DNA of 64,000 nt from Phycisphaerae bacterium (lineage in GTDB: Bacteria; Chloroflexota; Anaerolineae; 4572-78; J111), in the NCBI GenBank assembly GCA_028285035.1, contig JANQQF010000124.1, positions 124,001 to 188,000 on the forward strand. The letters run 5' to 3'. Below the pieces are notes generated by a model. It worked only from the letters and a program-made list of their open reading frames with translations. It was not told the origin of the DNA and searched no databases. A program made the position numbers and the translations under genes. Below are positions 17,772-26,443 of the stretch, piece by piece (within the stretch, counting starts at the first letter, position 1; each line of letters opens with the position of its first letter).

Positions 17772-19322
17772 TTAGTTGCCATTTTGGTGGCTCTTGTAAT
17801 CCTCATCTAAATAGTGAACTACAGCTCGGAAAGAGAGAACACCATCGGGGCGACCTTCATCATCTGCGATCAGCACGTGACGGAACTGGTGTATTGACAT
17901 CAAGTGTAGGGCATACGCTAGGCTCGCATCAGACTTGAAGGAGGTCACTCGTGGGGTCATGTAATCTTTCACCTTTGCTTGGCTCAAATCATCGACATTA
18001 CAAACCACTTTCTTGAAGACGTCACCTTCAGTAAAGACACCAACCAGCTTCCCATCATCATCAACTAAGGTCATCAGACCAACATTCAATTCTTGAAGTT
18101 GATTGATTGCCTCTTCCAATGAAATCTCAACATGGGCGATCAACGGCTTACGAGGATTAAGATCGGCGAGGGTATCGGTAATCAACGAATGCTCATCCAA
18201 ATCTGAACTGCGTTCGCCTCGGAAGACTACCCCGGCATACTCATCCTCAAATTCGCTACTGATATCGATGGGGTCAGCCACCACAGGCTTTTTCACATCG
18301 GCAACTGCATCTGGTTTAACTTCCCAAGTATCTGAAGAGAAGTATAGTTTTTGTAGATCACCCTTGCCTCTTTGTGCGATTGCGGTATCAATTTGTTCTA
18401 AGGCACCGCGCTCGTAAACTGGCTTCTCAACAGAGCGGAAAACACCGACAGGTTCTGGGAATTCTGGCTGGCGCATGCGGCTTAACAGATACGCTAAGCT
18501 TGGCTCAGGGGCGTATTCATCGTGAACCAGTAATTCGCCTTCAGCCGCTTCAGCCACAGGAACCACCTCAGGATTGAGACCATTCAAACGAATACCTTTG
18601 TCTCGATCCTTCCCAAAGATCAATGGTTGCCCGTGCTCCAACATCAAGACATTTTCATCCCGGACTTTAGCGTCAGTGGCATAATTCCACGCTTTGTCGT
18701 TGAAGATGACACAGTTCTGATAAATTTCAACAAAGGAGGTGCCTTTGTGTTCAGCCGCACGGGTAAGCATCTCAGCCATGTGCTTTACATTGGTATCTGC
18801 GGTTCGAGCCACAAAGGTTGATTCAGAACCGATAGCTACGGAAAGCGGGTTGAGCGACTGCTCGACCGAACCCATTGGCGATGATTTTGACTTGTGCCCA
18901 CGTAATGAGGTGGGCGAGTATTGACCTTTGGTTAGTCCATAAATGCGGTTGTTAAACAGAATAATGTTGATGTCTACATTACGGCGCAAGGCGTGGATCA
19001 AGTGGTTACCGCCAATTGACAAGCCATCGCCGTCCCCGGTGATAACCCAGACGCTGAGGTCAGGGTTGGCCATTTTCAAACCCGTGGCCAAGGTTGGGGC
19101 GCGACCGTGGATACTGTGAATACCATAGGTGTTCATGTAGTAGGGGAAGCGGCTAGAGCAGCCGATTCCAGAAATGAACACGATATTTTCTTTAGGAATA
19201 CCCAAGTTGGGCAATACTTTTTGCATCTGGGCCAAAATCGCGTAATCACCACAACCAGGGCACCAGCGTACAGTTTGATCTGAAACAAAATCTTTTCGAG
19301 TTAAATTAATCACTTCACTCAT
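17772..19322 (-). CDS. korB: 2-oxoacid:ferredoxin oxidoreductase beta subunit (KorB-type) with C-terminal CBS pair
   Basis: This thiamine-diphosphate subunit decarboxylates 2-oxoglutarate (or a related 2-oxoacid) and passes electrons to ferredoxin. The catalytic part has WCPGCGDYAI near residue 20, IGCSSRFPYY, and the TPP/Mg motif GDGDGLSIGGNH near 97-108. Family members normally end near residue 340. This one continues with a linker and two CBS domains (about 395-510), which usually bind adenine nucleotides. The fusion suggests allosteric control by energy charge. It follows korA by 27 bases and has a good AAGGAG site. Confidence 0.92.
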   Translation of the reverse strand: MSEVINLTRKDFVSDQTVRWCPGCGDYAILAQMQKVLPNLGIPKENIVFISGIGCSSRFPYYMNTYGIHSIHGRAPTLATGLKMANPDLSVWVITGDGDGLSIGGNHLIHALRRNVDINIILFNNRIYGLTKGQYSPTSLRGHKSKSSPMGSVEQSLNPLSVAIGSESTFVARTADTNVKHMAEMLTRAAEHKGTSFVEIYQNCVIFNDKAWNYATDAKVRDENVLMLEHGQPLIFGKDRDKGIRLNGLNPEVVPVAEAAEGELLVHDEYAPEPSLAYLLSRMRQPEFPEPVGVFRSVEKPVYERGALEQIDTAIAQRGKGDLQKLYFSSDTWEVKPDAVADVKKPVVADPIDISSEFEDEYAGVVFRGERSSDLDEHSLITDTLADLNPRKPLIAHVEISLEEAINQLQELNVGLMTLVDDDGKLVGVFTEGDVFKKVVCNVDDLSQAKVKDYMTPRVTSFKSDASLAYALHLMSIHQFRHVLIADDEGRPDGVLSFRAVVHYLDEDYKSHQNGN

Positions 19323-19349
19323 AATCTTAGCTCCTTAATTCCACTGGCC

Positions 19350-21206
19350 CTATGCCAGGTATGACTGGATCTTGGTTTTTAGTTCGTGAATAGTAAAGGG
19401 GCGGCCTTGTATCTTTGGATAAGAAATGAAGTTATTGCCGCCATATTGGCTACGCAATAGAACAATCAATTGGCCCATATTCATTTCAGGGACCAAAATG
19501 CGATCGAATTTACCTAGAATTTCACCCATATTGCGAGGGAAGGGGTTGAGATATCGGACGTGAGCATGAGACACTGTCATCCCAGCCGCTTGTGTCTGAC
19601 GTACAGCAGAGCGAACGGCACCATAAGTGCTGCCCCAACTCATCACGAGCAGATCCCCTTCTTGCGGTCCAAATACTTCTTGTTCGGGAATGATGTCAGC
19701 CAAGCGAGCTACTTTTTCCGCACGATCCAACACCATTTGGTTGTGCTCATCGGGGACATAAGAAACGTTTCCTGTACCCGGCTGCTTGCCCAAACCACCT
19801 AGGCGATGTTCTAAGCCTGGGGTGCCAGGGATAGCCCAAGGGCGGCCCAATGATTCTGGGTCACGCTCATAAGCCATAAATTCCGTGCCATTGCTTGGGC
19901 TTGAGGGGTGAGTCACCACAATTTGTTCAATATCATCAGGGTTTGGAATAGTCCACGGCTCTGAACTGTTGGCCAGATAACCATCACTCAAAATAAAGAC
20001 AGGCGTGGTTGAGCGAACAGCCATTCGGAAGGCCTCAATCGCCGCATCAAAGCAGTCACTCGGTGTTGATGGGGCGATGATCGGGAGCGGCGCTTCCCCA
20101 TTTCGACCATACATGGTTTGAAGCAAGTCCGATTGCTCTGTCTTTGTCGGTAGACCCGTACTTGGCCCACCACGCTGAACGTTGATGATGACCATTGGCA
20201 ATTCTAAAACCAAGGCCAAGTTGATTGCCTCACTTTTTAGTGCGATCCCAGGACCAGATGTTCCTGTGACGGCAAAGGCACCACCAAAAGCGGCCCCGAT
20301 AATCGATCCCATCGCAGCAATTTCGTCCTCTGCCTGGAAGGTGCGTACATCAAAGTTTTTCAACGCAGCCAAGTTGTGCAAGATGTCACTGGCGGGCGTG
20401 ATGGGGTAAGAGCCATAGAAAAGCGGCTTACCAGCTTTGACTGCCGCTGTAACCAAACCAATTGACAGGGCTTCATTACCTGTAATTTTGCGGTAAACAC
20501 CGGGTGAGAGTTGGGCGGGCTGGATGCGGTAGCGAGTTTGGAAGGCTTCGGTATTATGCCCAACGTTGTAGCCTGCTTCCAAGGCTTTGCGGTTTGCTTC
20601 CGCAATCATTGGCTTTTTGCCAAATTTTTGGTCGATATATTCTATTGTTGTCTCTAACGGGCGATCATAAATCCAGAAGGTTAGACCGAGGGCGAAGAAG
20701 TTCTTACTGCGGTCCATATCCCGATTGGTGATGCCTTCAATGCCCTCCAAGGCACTTCGATTTAAGGTTGTGATCGGTAATTTGTAGGATTTGTAGCCAT
20801 CCAACGTCCCGTCTTCAAGCGGGTTTGACTCATAATCTGCTTTTTTCAAATTCCCTTTGGTAAAGGCATCAGTATTTACAATCACTGTACCACCAGGGAT
20901 TAAGTCGCTGAGGTTAGCTTTTAGGGCTGCCGGGTTCATCGCCACTAAGATTTGTGGGGCGTCACCAGGGGTGAGAATATCTTCACTTGAGAAGTTAACT
21001 TGGAAACCACTGACCCCAGCCAAGGTTCCAGCGGGGGCACGAATTTCTGCGGGGAAATCGGGGAAGGTACTGATGTCATTACCAAATACTGCTGATGTGT
21101 TAGTAAACTGAGTTCCGGTGAGCTGCATCCCATCACCAGAGTCTCCAGCAAATCGAATAATAACGGAATCTACATCTTCATACTCAACAATTTTGGGCTC
21201 AGCCAT
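19350..21206 (-). CDS. korA: 2-oxoacid:ferredoxin oxidoreductase gamma-alpha fusion subunit (KorA-type)
   Basis: This 618-residue protein has the gamma domain first ([14 protein letters not shown] near residue 14, to about 200). The alpha domain follows ([13 protein letters not shown] near 270, then [19 protein letters not shown] and [14 protein letters not shown]), and then the C-terminal KorA part. With KorB it forms the ferredoxin-linked enzyme that makes succinyl-CoA from 2-oxoglutarate, or runs in reverse. The motif set fits the KorAB class better than pyruvate oxidoreductases. A CBS-domain gene precedes it by about 60 bases. Start ATG 21206 has GGAGG. Confidence 0.93.
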   Translation of the reverse strand: MAEPKIVEYEDVDSVIIRFAGDSGDGMQLTGTQFTNTSAVFGNDISTFPDFPAEIRAPAGTLAGVSGFQVNFSSEDILTPGDAPQILVAMNPAALKANLSDLIPGGTVIVNTDAFTKGNLKKADYESNPLEDGTLDGYKSYKLPITTLNRSALEGIEGITNRDMDRSKNFFALGLTFWIYDRPLETTIEYIDQKFGKKPMIAEANRKALEAGYNVGHNTEAFQTRYRIQPAQLSPGVYRKITGNEALSIGLVTAAVKAGKPLFYGSYPITPASDILHNLAALKNFDVRTFQAEDEIAAMGSIIGAAFGGAFAVTGTSGPGIALKSEAINLALVLELPMVIINVQRGGPSTGLPTKTEQSDLLQTMYGRNGEAPLPIIAPSTPSDCFDAAIEAFRMAVRSTTPVFILSDGYLANSSEPWTIPNPDDIEQIVVTHPSSPSNGTEFMAYERDPESLGRPWAIPGTPGLEHRLGGLGKQPGTGNVSYVPDEHNQMVLDRAEKVARLADIIPEQEVFGPQEGDLLVMSWGSTYGAVRSAVRQTQAAGMTVSHAHVRYLNPFPRNMGEILGKFDRILVPEMNMGQLIVLLRSQYGGNNFISYPKIQGRPFTIHELKTKIQSYLA

Positions 21207-21265
21207 TTAATGTCCTCCAACATTAATAAAACGTGATTAGCACTAATTGTCATTAGAGCTGACAA

Positions 21266-21733
21266 TTAAGCGCCATCACGATTGCTTGCTACTTGATTAG
21301 GATCGGGTGGTAAATTGTATACTGACTCAGGGAAATGATCTGATAAATATTTGATCACTGCATAGTGGGTCATATTCCCCACAATTTCGCCAGCATCATT
21401 GATGACGGGGACATTTCGATATCGTTTTTCATCCATCATGGCCAATGCTTTGGCCGCTGGATCTTGAGAATTAACCGTATCGGGTGAAGCCGTCATGACT
21501 TCATCAATTGGATTGTCCCATACCTCTGGTGTACTCACAACTTTTCGTAATACATCACGGTCCGTGAAAATACCAATTAGAGCACCGTCTTTGGTGATAA
21601 ATGCGCAATTGTTTGAAGCTTTACGCATTTTACTGATCGTATCTCTAACAGATGTTCCACTCTCTACAAGGGTAAACTTATTTAGGTCTAAATAGATGAC
21701 CTTTTCGTTTTGTAAATCAGTTTCCAGGGTCAT
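21266..21733 (-). CDS. CBS-domain-pair protein in the korAB operon
   Basis: This 155-residue protein is made of two CBS domains (about 22-80 and 88-145; IGIFTDRDVLRK and GNMTHYAVIKYL are typical ends). CBS pairs bind AMP, ATP or S-adenosylmethionine and regulate partner enzymes. It is the first gene of the operon with korA and korB, and KorB carries its own CBS pair, so two nucleotide sensors act on one enzyme. Start ATG 21733 follows GGGAG. Confidence 0.88.
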   Translation of the reverse strand: MTLETDLQNEKVIYLDLNKFTLVESGTSVRDTISKMRKASNNCAFITKDGALIGIFTDRDVLRKVVSTPEVWDNPIDEVMTASPDTVNSQDPAAKALAMMDEKRYRNVPVINDAGEIVGNMTHYAVIKYLSDHFPESVYNLPPDPNQVASNRDGA

Positions 21734-21987
21734 ATTGTCTCCCTATACACTATTTATATATGTCAGGTTGTGCTCAACTGACTCTGTAAAAATTTCGATA
21801 CTCGCTCAAAATCGTCAAATTTACAAATAACAATTTTCACAACCACTGTAATCATACATATTGTATAATAAATTTTCAAAAATAGGCAATAAGTCAAAAA
21901 TGGATTGCCTATAAGGAAAATGGCGATAATTATTTTCTATTCAAAGTCAGAATCGAGTTTGAATTTTGAAAAATATTAAGATAAAAC

Positions 21988-22016
21988 TTGACAAAAAAGT
22001 GTGATTTATCTAAAAT
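21988..22016 (+). promoter_or_regulatory. Near-consensus promoter of the 26-kb catabolic cluster
   Basis: TTGACA (21988-21993), 17 bases, then TAAAAT (22011-22016). The start of transcription would be near 22023, inside the palindrome that begins at the last base of the -10. The regulator gene starts about 100 bases further on. Confidence 0.85.
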
Positions 22017-22043
22017 TTGAAATCTGAAATTTCAGATTTCAAA
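22016..22043. promoter_or_regulatory. Perfect 28-bp palindrome, probable operator
   Basis: The half-site TTTGAAATCTGAAA is followed immediately by its exact reverse complement with no loop. It starts at the final base of the -10 element and covers the predicted transcription start, the best place for a dimeric repressor. The natural candidate is the GntR-family protein encoded next. A terminator is unlikely, because the stem has no loop, no GC core and no U-tract. Confidence 0.8.
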
Positions 22044-22124
22044 CTAGACACTTTTCCACTACCCTCTAATACATTTCTCAACAAATTCAATATATTTGTA
22101 TAGCCGTTATTGAAAGCAGCTACT

Positions 22125-22811
22125 ATGGAAGTAGACGTCGAAAATAAATTGAATCTGGTTAACATTCGTGAAGAGGTCTATAAACTACTGCGGGACCGTA
22201 TTCTTCGTCATGAATATCCACCTGGTTATCGGTTCGATTTATCTGAGCTAGAAAACCAGCTTGGCATCAGTCGCACCCCCCTCAAGGAAGCCTTACACCG
22301 TTTAGAGGTTGAGGGACTTATCGAGATTCGGCCTCGCCGTGGCACCTATGTCGTTGATATCAGCTCGGAGCAAATTGCAGAAAGTTTTGATGTTCGTCGC
22401 ATTCTGGAGTGTGCGGCTGCCGAAATTGCGGTCGAGGAAGCCTCGGATGAAGATATTCAATCACTTCGAGATATTTCCCATCAAATGAGTGAACTTCTCG
22501 TTTCAGATGCCTATCAAACGATCATTAGTGATTACATTGATCTTGATCGCGACTTTCATAAAGCCTTGATCAACCTAGCTGGGAATAAGCGTCTCACCCA
22601 AATCTGGACCCAGCTTGACACCCACGTCCAAATTGTCCGCGTTCGGCAAAACTTTGTTCGATCCGACTCTCAGCAATACACCGAAACAGAACATGAAGCC
22701 ATTCTACAAGCCTTTGAGCAACGTGATCCAGAAAAGTTGACTCAGGCCGTCGCTGAACATATTGAGCTATCAAAAACACGAACGCTAAAGGTCATGGAAA
22801 ATCATGTCTGA
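22125..22811 (+). CDS. GntR family, FadR/FCD-type transcriptional regulator
   Basis: This 228-residue regulator has an N-terminal winged helix (LSELENQLGISRTPLKEALHRLEVEGLI, about 38-67) and an all-helical FCD domain (about 85-220) with the usual metal/ligand residues (DRDFHKAL, EHEAILQAF, AEHIE). FCD regulators sense small carboxylates or sugar acids. A TTG five codons upstream is an alternative start, but ATG at 22125 is preferred. It is the first gene behind the promoter/palindrome and overlaps the next gene by eight bases. It most likely represses itself and the whole cluster until the substrate or an intermediate appears. Confidence 0.9.
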   Translation: MEVDVENKLNLVNIREEVYKLLRDRILRHEYPPGYRFDLSELENQLGISRTPLKEALHRLEVEGLIEIRPRRGTYVVDISSEQIAESFDVRRILECAAAEIAVEEASDEDIQSLRDISHQMSELLVSDAYQTIISDYIDLDRDFHKALINLAGNKRLTQIWTQLDTHVQIVRVRQNFVRSDSQQYTETEHEAILQAFEQRDPEKLTQAVAEHIELSKTRTLKVMENHV

Positions 22812-24012
22812 GCAAGATATCGTTATTGTGGGCGGAGGCGTGACCAAATTTGCCTCAGAACGAGCTGATGCCAATGTGCGTGATTTAGTCGTTGAGGCCG
22901 TGATGATGGCCGTTGAGGATGCCGGCGTTGATTTACAGACGGTTGAGCACGGCCTAACCAGTTATGAGAGCGATCACTTTAACCGCCAGATGACCTTGGG
23001 CGCGATTTTGCACGATCATATCGGGATGACGCCCAAGCCCAACGTGCGAGTTGAGGGTGGTGGAGCAACCGGGGCTTTGGCTCTACGAACAGCCTTTGCT
23101 TATCTAAAAAGTGGGCTGTGTGAGTCGATTATTGTTTATGGTGGTGAAACTAACGGCAAAAGTGTGACCTCAGCTACAGCTCAGCAATTCTTTTCCCTTT
23201 CATCAGACGCAGATTGGGAGATGATGGTGGGGGGCACCTATACGGCCTATTACGCTGCGATGATCCGCGAACATATGCGATTGTATGGTACGACCGAGCG
23301 ACAATTTGCCCAGATCGCGGTTAAAAACCGGCGAAATGCTCAATACAACCCTATTGCCCAAAAGCCGATGGATTTGTCTGTTGACGATGTACTCAGCTCC
23401 ACTCCGATTGCAGAACCTTATAAACTGCTCGATTGCAGCCTGCTTTCAGATGGGGCTGCCGCTTTGATCTTGGCCACAGAACGTTGGGCGAAAAAGTACT
23501 CGACAAAATGGGGTGATCGGCCCCCTGTTTACTATACAGGCACTGGCTGCGGCACCGACACAATGCGTTTAGGGGATCGTCCCCACCCGTATCCCGGCTT
23601 GGCCCACTTCCGTGGCAAAAAAGAGGCCTCCCAACAGGCTTATAAAATGGCCGGAGTCACAGATCCTCTAAAACAGGTGGATGTGGCCGAACTATACGAC
23701 TCCTACAGCGGGGTTGAGTTACAAGCCTACGAAGATTTGGGGTTTTGTGAGTACGGACAAGGTGGCACCTTGGCTGAAGCGGGCGTGTTTGATTTAGGGG
23801 GCGAACTGCCGGTCAACACCTCCGGTGGCTTGCTTGGGCGGGGTGCTCCAGTCGGTGCAACAGGGCTGGCGCAGACCCTTGAAATTATGCTCCAGCTACG
23901 GGGTGAGGCCGATGCCCGACGGCAAGTGCCAAATGCGCGACGTGGTCTAACAGACACCCACGCGGGGACAGGCACGCACTGTGTGGTCAACATTTTTGAG
24001 AGGCGTGATTAA
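22804..24012 (+). CDS. Thiolase-like protein lacking the thiolase Cys and His
   Basis: This 402-residue protein has the thiolase/SCPx fold pattern, with segments such as LKSGLCESIIVYGGE, LLSDGAAALILATE and the C-terminal GTGTHCVVNIFER. At the nucleophile position (normally NNxC-S-T-G) it has Glu-Gly-Gly-Gly87-Ala-Thr-Gly. The usual GHP histidine is Ala348 (GRGAPVG). It therefore cannot be a normal condensing thiolase. Proteins of this kind paired with a DUF35 partner include the Ltp2-type aldolases that cleave beta-hydroxyacyl-CoA in steroid side-chain breakdown. A DUF35 gene follows with a one-base overlap. I infer a retro-aldol or structural CoA-thioester role. The substrate is unknown. Confidence 0.82.
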   Translation: MSEQDIVIVGGGVTKFASERADANVRDLVVEAVMMAVEDAGVDLQTVEHGLTSYESDHFNRQMTLGAILHDHIGMTPKPNVRVEGGGATGALALRTAFAYLKSGLCESIIVYGGETNGKSVTSATAQQFFSLSSDADWEMMVGGTYTAYYAAMIREHMRLYGTTERQFAQIAVKNRRNAQYNPIAQKPMDLSVDDVLSSTPIAEPYKLLDCSLLSDGAAALILATERWAKKYSTKWGDRPPVYYTGTGCGTDTMRLGDRPHPYPGLAHFRGKKEASQQAYKMAGVTDPLKQVDVAELYDSYSGVELQAYEDLGFCEYGQGGTLAEAGVFDLGGELPVNTSGGLLGRGAPVGATGLAQTLEIMLQLRGEADARRQVPNARRGLTDTHAGTGTHCVVNIFERRD

Positions 24013-24533
24013 TGGCAACGGTCAATAATAAACTGCGGCAAGAAACAGCCTCGCACCCGATGGGACAAACCCCAGACCCTTGGACCGATTTTCGAGAAAT
24101 TGAAGTGCTTGGGTTGGAATGGGTGCAGAATTACCGGCATAGCCTGGGAAAATACTCTCGCTTCTTCTTGGAATTGGAAAACAAACGATTTATGGCTACC
24201 CGTTGCCCAAAGTGTGAGAAAGTGTGGACTCCCCCCCGACCCGTTTGCCCCGATGATTTAACGATTACCGAGTGGGTTGAACTAAGTGGTCGAGGCGAAG
24301 TCGCCAGCTTTTCTGTGTTGCACTATGCCCCAGCAATGCTTTCTTTTTTGAAAACGCCGTATGTTCTGGCCTATGTCAAAATGGAGGGGGCCGACACGCT
24401 CTTTGCCCACCTCCTGCAAAATTATAAAGACATCGAGCAAGTCCAACACGGCTTGCCCGTTCAAGTGGTTTATAACGATGGCCCAGTTGAGCATCCAATT
24501 CTCTTGATGGCATTTGAGCCAATTGGTGATTAG
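24012..24533 (+). CDS. DUF35 zinc-ribbon/OB-fold partner of the thiolase-like protein
   Basis: This 173-residue protein has an N-terminal rubredoxin-like zinc ribbon (Cys65, Cys68, Cys79; the fourth position is Asp82 where Cys is usual) and a C-terminal OB fold (GEVASFSVLHYAP onward) that typically contacts acyl-CoA. DUF35 proteins form complexes with thiolase-superfamily enzymes (archaeal HMG-CoA pathway, Ltp2-ChsH2). The start codon overlaps the stop codon of the upstream gene (TAATG), which fits a stoichiometric complex. Confidence 0.88.
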   Translation: MATVNNKLRQETASHPMGQTPDPWTDFREIEVLGLEWVQNYRHSLGKYSRFFLELENKRFMATRCPKCEKVWTPPRPVCPDDLTITEWVELSGRGEVASFSVLHYAPAMLSFLKTPYVLAYVKMEGADTLFAHLLQNYKDIEQVQHGLPVQVVYNDGPVEHPILLMAFEPIGD

Positions 24534-24559
24534 GACACCTAAGTAAAGGACTCCTTGCA

Positions 24560-25402
24560 ATGCGAAAAATAGGGATTGAAATATTCTACTGGATTGACAA
24601 GTGGCAAGAAGATCAAATTGCCTATTTTGAGCGAGTGAAGCGCTGTGGTTTTGACTCTGTCGAGATTTCGTTGGTCTCTGGCCCAGACATTGACATTGAA
24701 CGAATGCGAACAGCCTTGGCCGAGTTTGACCTTGATGTCTACTGTAGTATGGGATTGCCGAAGGAATTGGATATCACCAGTGTTGATGAATCAACTCGTC
24801 GAGCTGGGGTCGAGTATCTCAAACGGTGTGCAGAAACGGCCCAACGGATCGGTAGCCCGGTTTTGGGTGGCTTACCCCACGTGCCATGGCTCGACTTTCC
24901 CGAGGTAGATGACTTTCGCCCGTATCGAGACCGATGTGCCCAGTCGCTGCGAGAGGTCGCAGCCACGGCCGATGATTTAGGGATCAATGTAACGCTAGAA
25001 ATCATCAACCGCTTTGAAACCTACATTTTTAATACGGTTGGCGAAGGCTTGACCTTACTCGAACAAATTGATCATTCAGCGATTAGGCTGCAACTTGATA
25101 CTTATCATATGAATATGGAAGAGGACAACATCGCTGCTGCAATTCGACAAGCTGGATCGTCCATCGGCCATTTTCATTGCGCGGCCAGTAACCGTAAGTT
25201 GCCAGGACAGGGCCATCTCAATTGGACTGAAATTCGGCAGGCCTTGGATGAGGTTGACTATCAAGGTGGGATCATTATCGAAACCTTTCCTAACCCCGCT
25301 GCGGAGACAGGTCGAACCATCAATGTTTGGCGACCGCTGGTGCACGATTTTGATGAAGAGGCCAAACAATCTCTTGCATTTTTGCGGCAGACGTTTGCCT
25401 AA
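24560..25402 (+). CDS. Tagatose/psicose 3-epimerase-like sugar epimerase
   Basis: This 280-residue TIM-barrel enzyme would interconvert ketoses at C3 using a divalent metal. All metal and substrate residues of D-tagatose 3-epimerase are present at a constant offset: Glu147, Asp180, His206 and Glu241 for the metal, and His183 and Arg212 for substrate (five less than the Pseudomonas enzyme). Typical segments are EIINRFETY, LDTYHMNMEED and LPGQGHLNW. Members act on C4 to C6 ketoses, so the exact sugar is open. It lies 26 bases after the DUF35 gene and just before dhaK, pointing to a free ketose intermediate. Confidence 0.88.
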   Translation: MRKIGIEIFYWIDKWQEDQIAYFERVKRCGFDSVEISLVSGPDIDIERMRTALAEFDLDVYCSMGLPKELDITSVDESTRRAGVEYLKRCAETAQRIGSPVLGGLPHVPWLDFPEVDDFRPYRDRCAQSLREVAATADDLGINVTLEIINRFETYIFNTVGEGLTLLEQIDHSAIRLQLDTYHMNMEEDNIAAAIRQAGSSIGHFHCAASNRKLPGQGHLNWTEIRQALDEVDYQGGIIIETFPNPAAETGRTINVWRPLVHDFDEEAKQSLAFLRQTFA

Positions 25403-25429
25403 CATGTGACAAAGAAAAAAGGACTTTTT

Positions 25430-26443
25430 ATGTCAGTACGGACCAAAAAACTGATCAACAACCCGGATAATCTTGTCCCTGATATGTTGGAGGGTTTTTC
25501 GGCAGCGTATCACGATATTGTGCGACTGACTGATGATGGCTTGATCGTACGACGTCACCCCAAAGTGGAAGATAAAGTGGCCCTGGTCATTGGCAATGGT
25601 AGTGGGCATGAGCCAGCGATGATTGGGTGGGTGGGACCAGGGCTGTTTGATGTGAACATTCCCGGTGACATTTTTGCTGCACCGGGTCCGGGCCGTATTT
25701 TGGACGGCATCAAGGCCGTACAACGTGAGGCAGGCGTTCTCGTGTGTGTTTCACATCACGTGGGCGATTTGATGAACGCGGAAGCTGCTTTGGAAGAAGC
25801 GGAGGATGAGGATATCGACAACGTTGAGATGGTCGTGCTGTACGATGACATTTCTTCCGCTCCCAAAGGCCAAGAGCCTGAGCGGCGGGGCACAGCAGGC
25901 TTGTTCTTTGTCTGGAAAATGTTAGGGGCCTTCGCTGAGACGAGCAGTGATTTGGCAGCCTGCAAGGCGCTAGCTGAAAAGGTGCGCGACAACACTCGCT
26001 CCCTCTCAATGGCCCTGACCCCTTGTGCCAACCCTGTCACGGGCGAGCCGATGTTTGAGCTGGCCGATGATGAGATCGAAATCGGGATGGGGGTGCATGG
26101 CGAAGCTGGGATGTACAAAGGCAAGGTGATGAGTGCAGCGGAAACGATCGATCACATGCTGCCTCCTATTCTGGAAGACTTGCCCTTTCAGGCGGGCGAT
26201 GAAGTATGTGTCCTGCTCAACAACTCAGGCAGCTTGACCTTGATGGAGCTTTCGATTTTGTATCAGCGGGTGGCTCAATTGTTAGCGGACGCTGACATTC
26301 GGGTTCATCGTAGCTGGCTGGGAAGCTATGCTACTACGCAAGAGATGTCTGGCTTTGGTCTGTCCTTGTGTCGAGTCGACGAGCAACTTAAAGCATTGTA
26401 CGATGCGCCAGCTAATGGGGCGTGGTTTAAGTCGGTTGGGTGA
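25430..26443 (+). CDS. dhaK: Dihydroxyacetone kinase-type subunit DhaK
   Basis: This 337-residue substrate-binding subunit of a DhaKL kinase holds a ketose through a covalent hemiaminal with histidine (GVHGEAG) before phosphoryl transfer. The family start GNGSGHEPA is present, but the next segment (MIGWVGPGLFDVNIPGDIFAAP) differs from ordinary dihydroxyacetone kinases. That may mean a related substrate such as an erythrulose or other short ketose. I prefer ATG 25430 (AAGGA upstream) over GTG 25406. No DhaM phosphocarrier gene follows, so ATP is the likely donor. It overlaps dhaL by four bases. Confidence 0.9.
   Translation: MSVRTKKLINNPDNLVPDMLEGFSAAYHDIVRLTDDGLIVRRHPKVEDKVALVIGNGSGHEPAMIGWVGPGLFDVNIPGDIFAAPGPGRILDGIKAVQREAGVLVCVSHHVGDLMNAEAALEEAEDEDIDNVEMVVLYDDISSAPKGQEPERRGTAGLFFVWKMLGAFAETSSDLAACKALAEKVRDNTRSLSMALTPCANPVTGEPMFELADDEIEIGMGVHGEAGMYKGKVMSAAETIDHMLPPILEDLPFQAGDEVCVLLNNSGSLTLMELSILYQRVAQLLADADIRVHRSWLGSYATTQEMSGFGLSLCRVDEQLKALYDAPANGAWFKSVG

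Larger units (their letters stand above)
21734..22109. other. 376-bp AT-rich divergent control region
   Basis: This is non-coding DNA between the korAB operon (minus) and the large catabolic operon (plus). The plus-strand half holds the promoter and palindrome listed below. For the minus strand, TTGCCT, 16 bases, then TATACA (around 21865-21895) is a possible but weak promoter for the CBS-korAB genes. Confidence 0.6.

Noticed and set aside
22016..22043. Palindrome as a terminator
   Set aside because: There is no loop, no GC core and no U-tract, and it sits at the promoter rather than after a gene.
22804..24012. Ordinary acetyl-CoA acetyltransferase
   Set aside because: Both the catalytic Cys and His positions are occupied by Gly and Ala.
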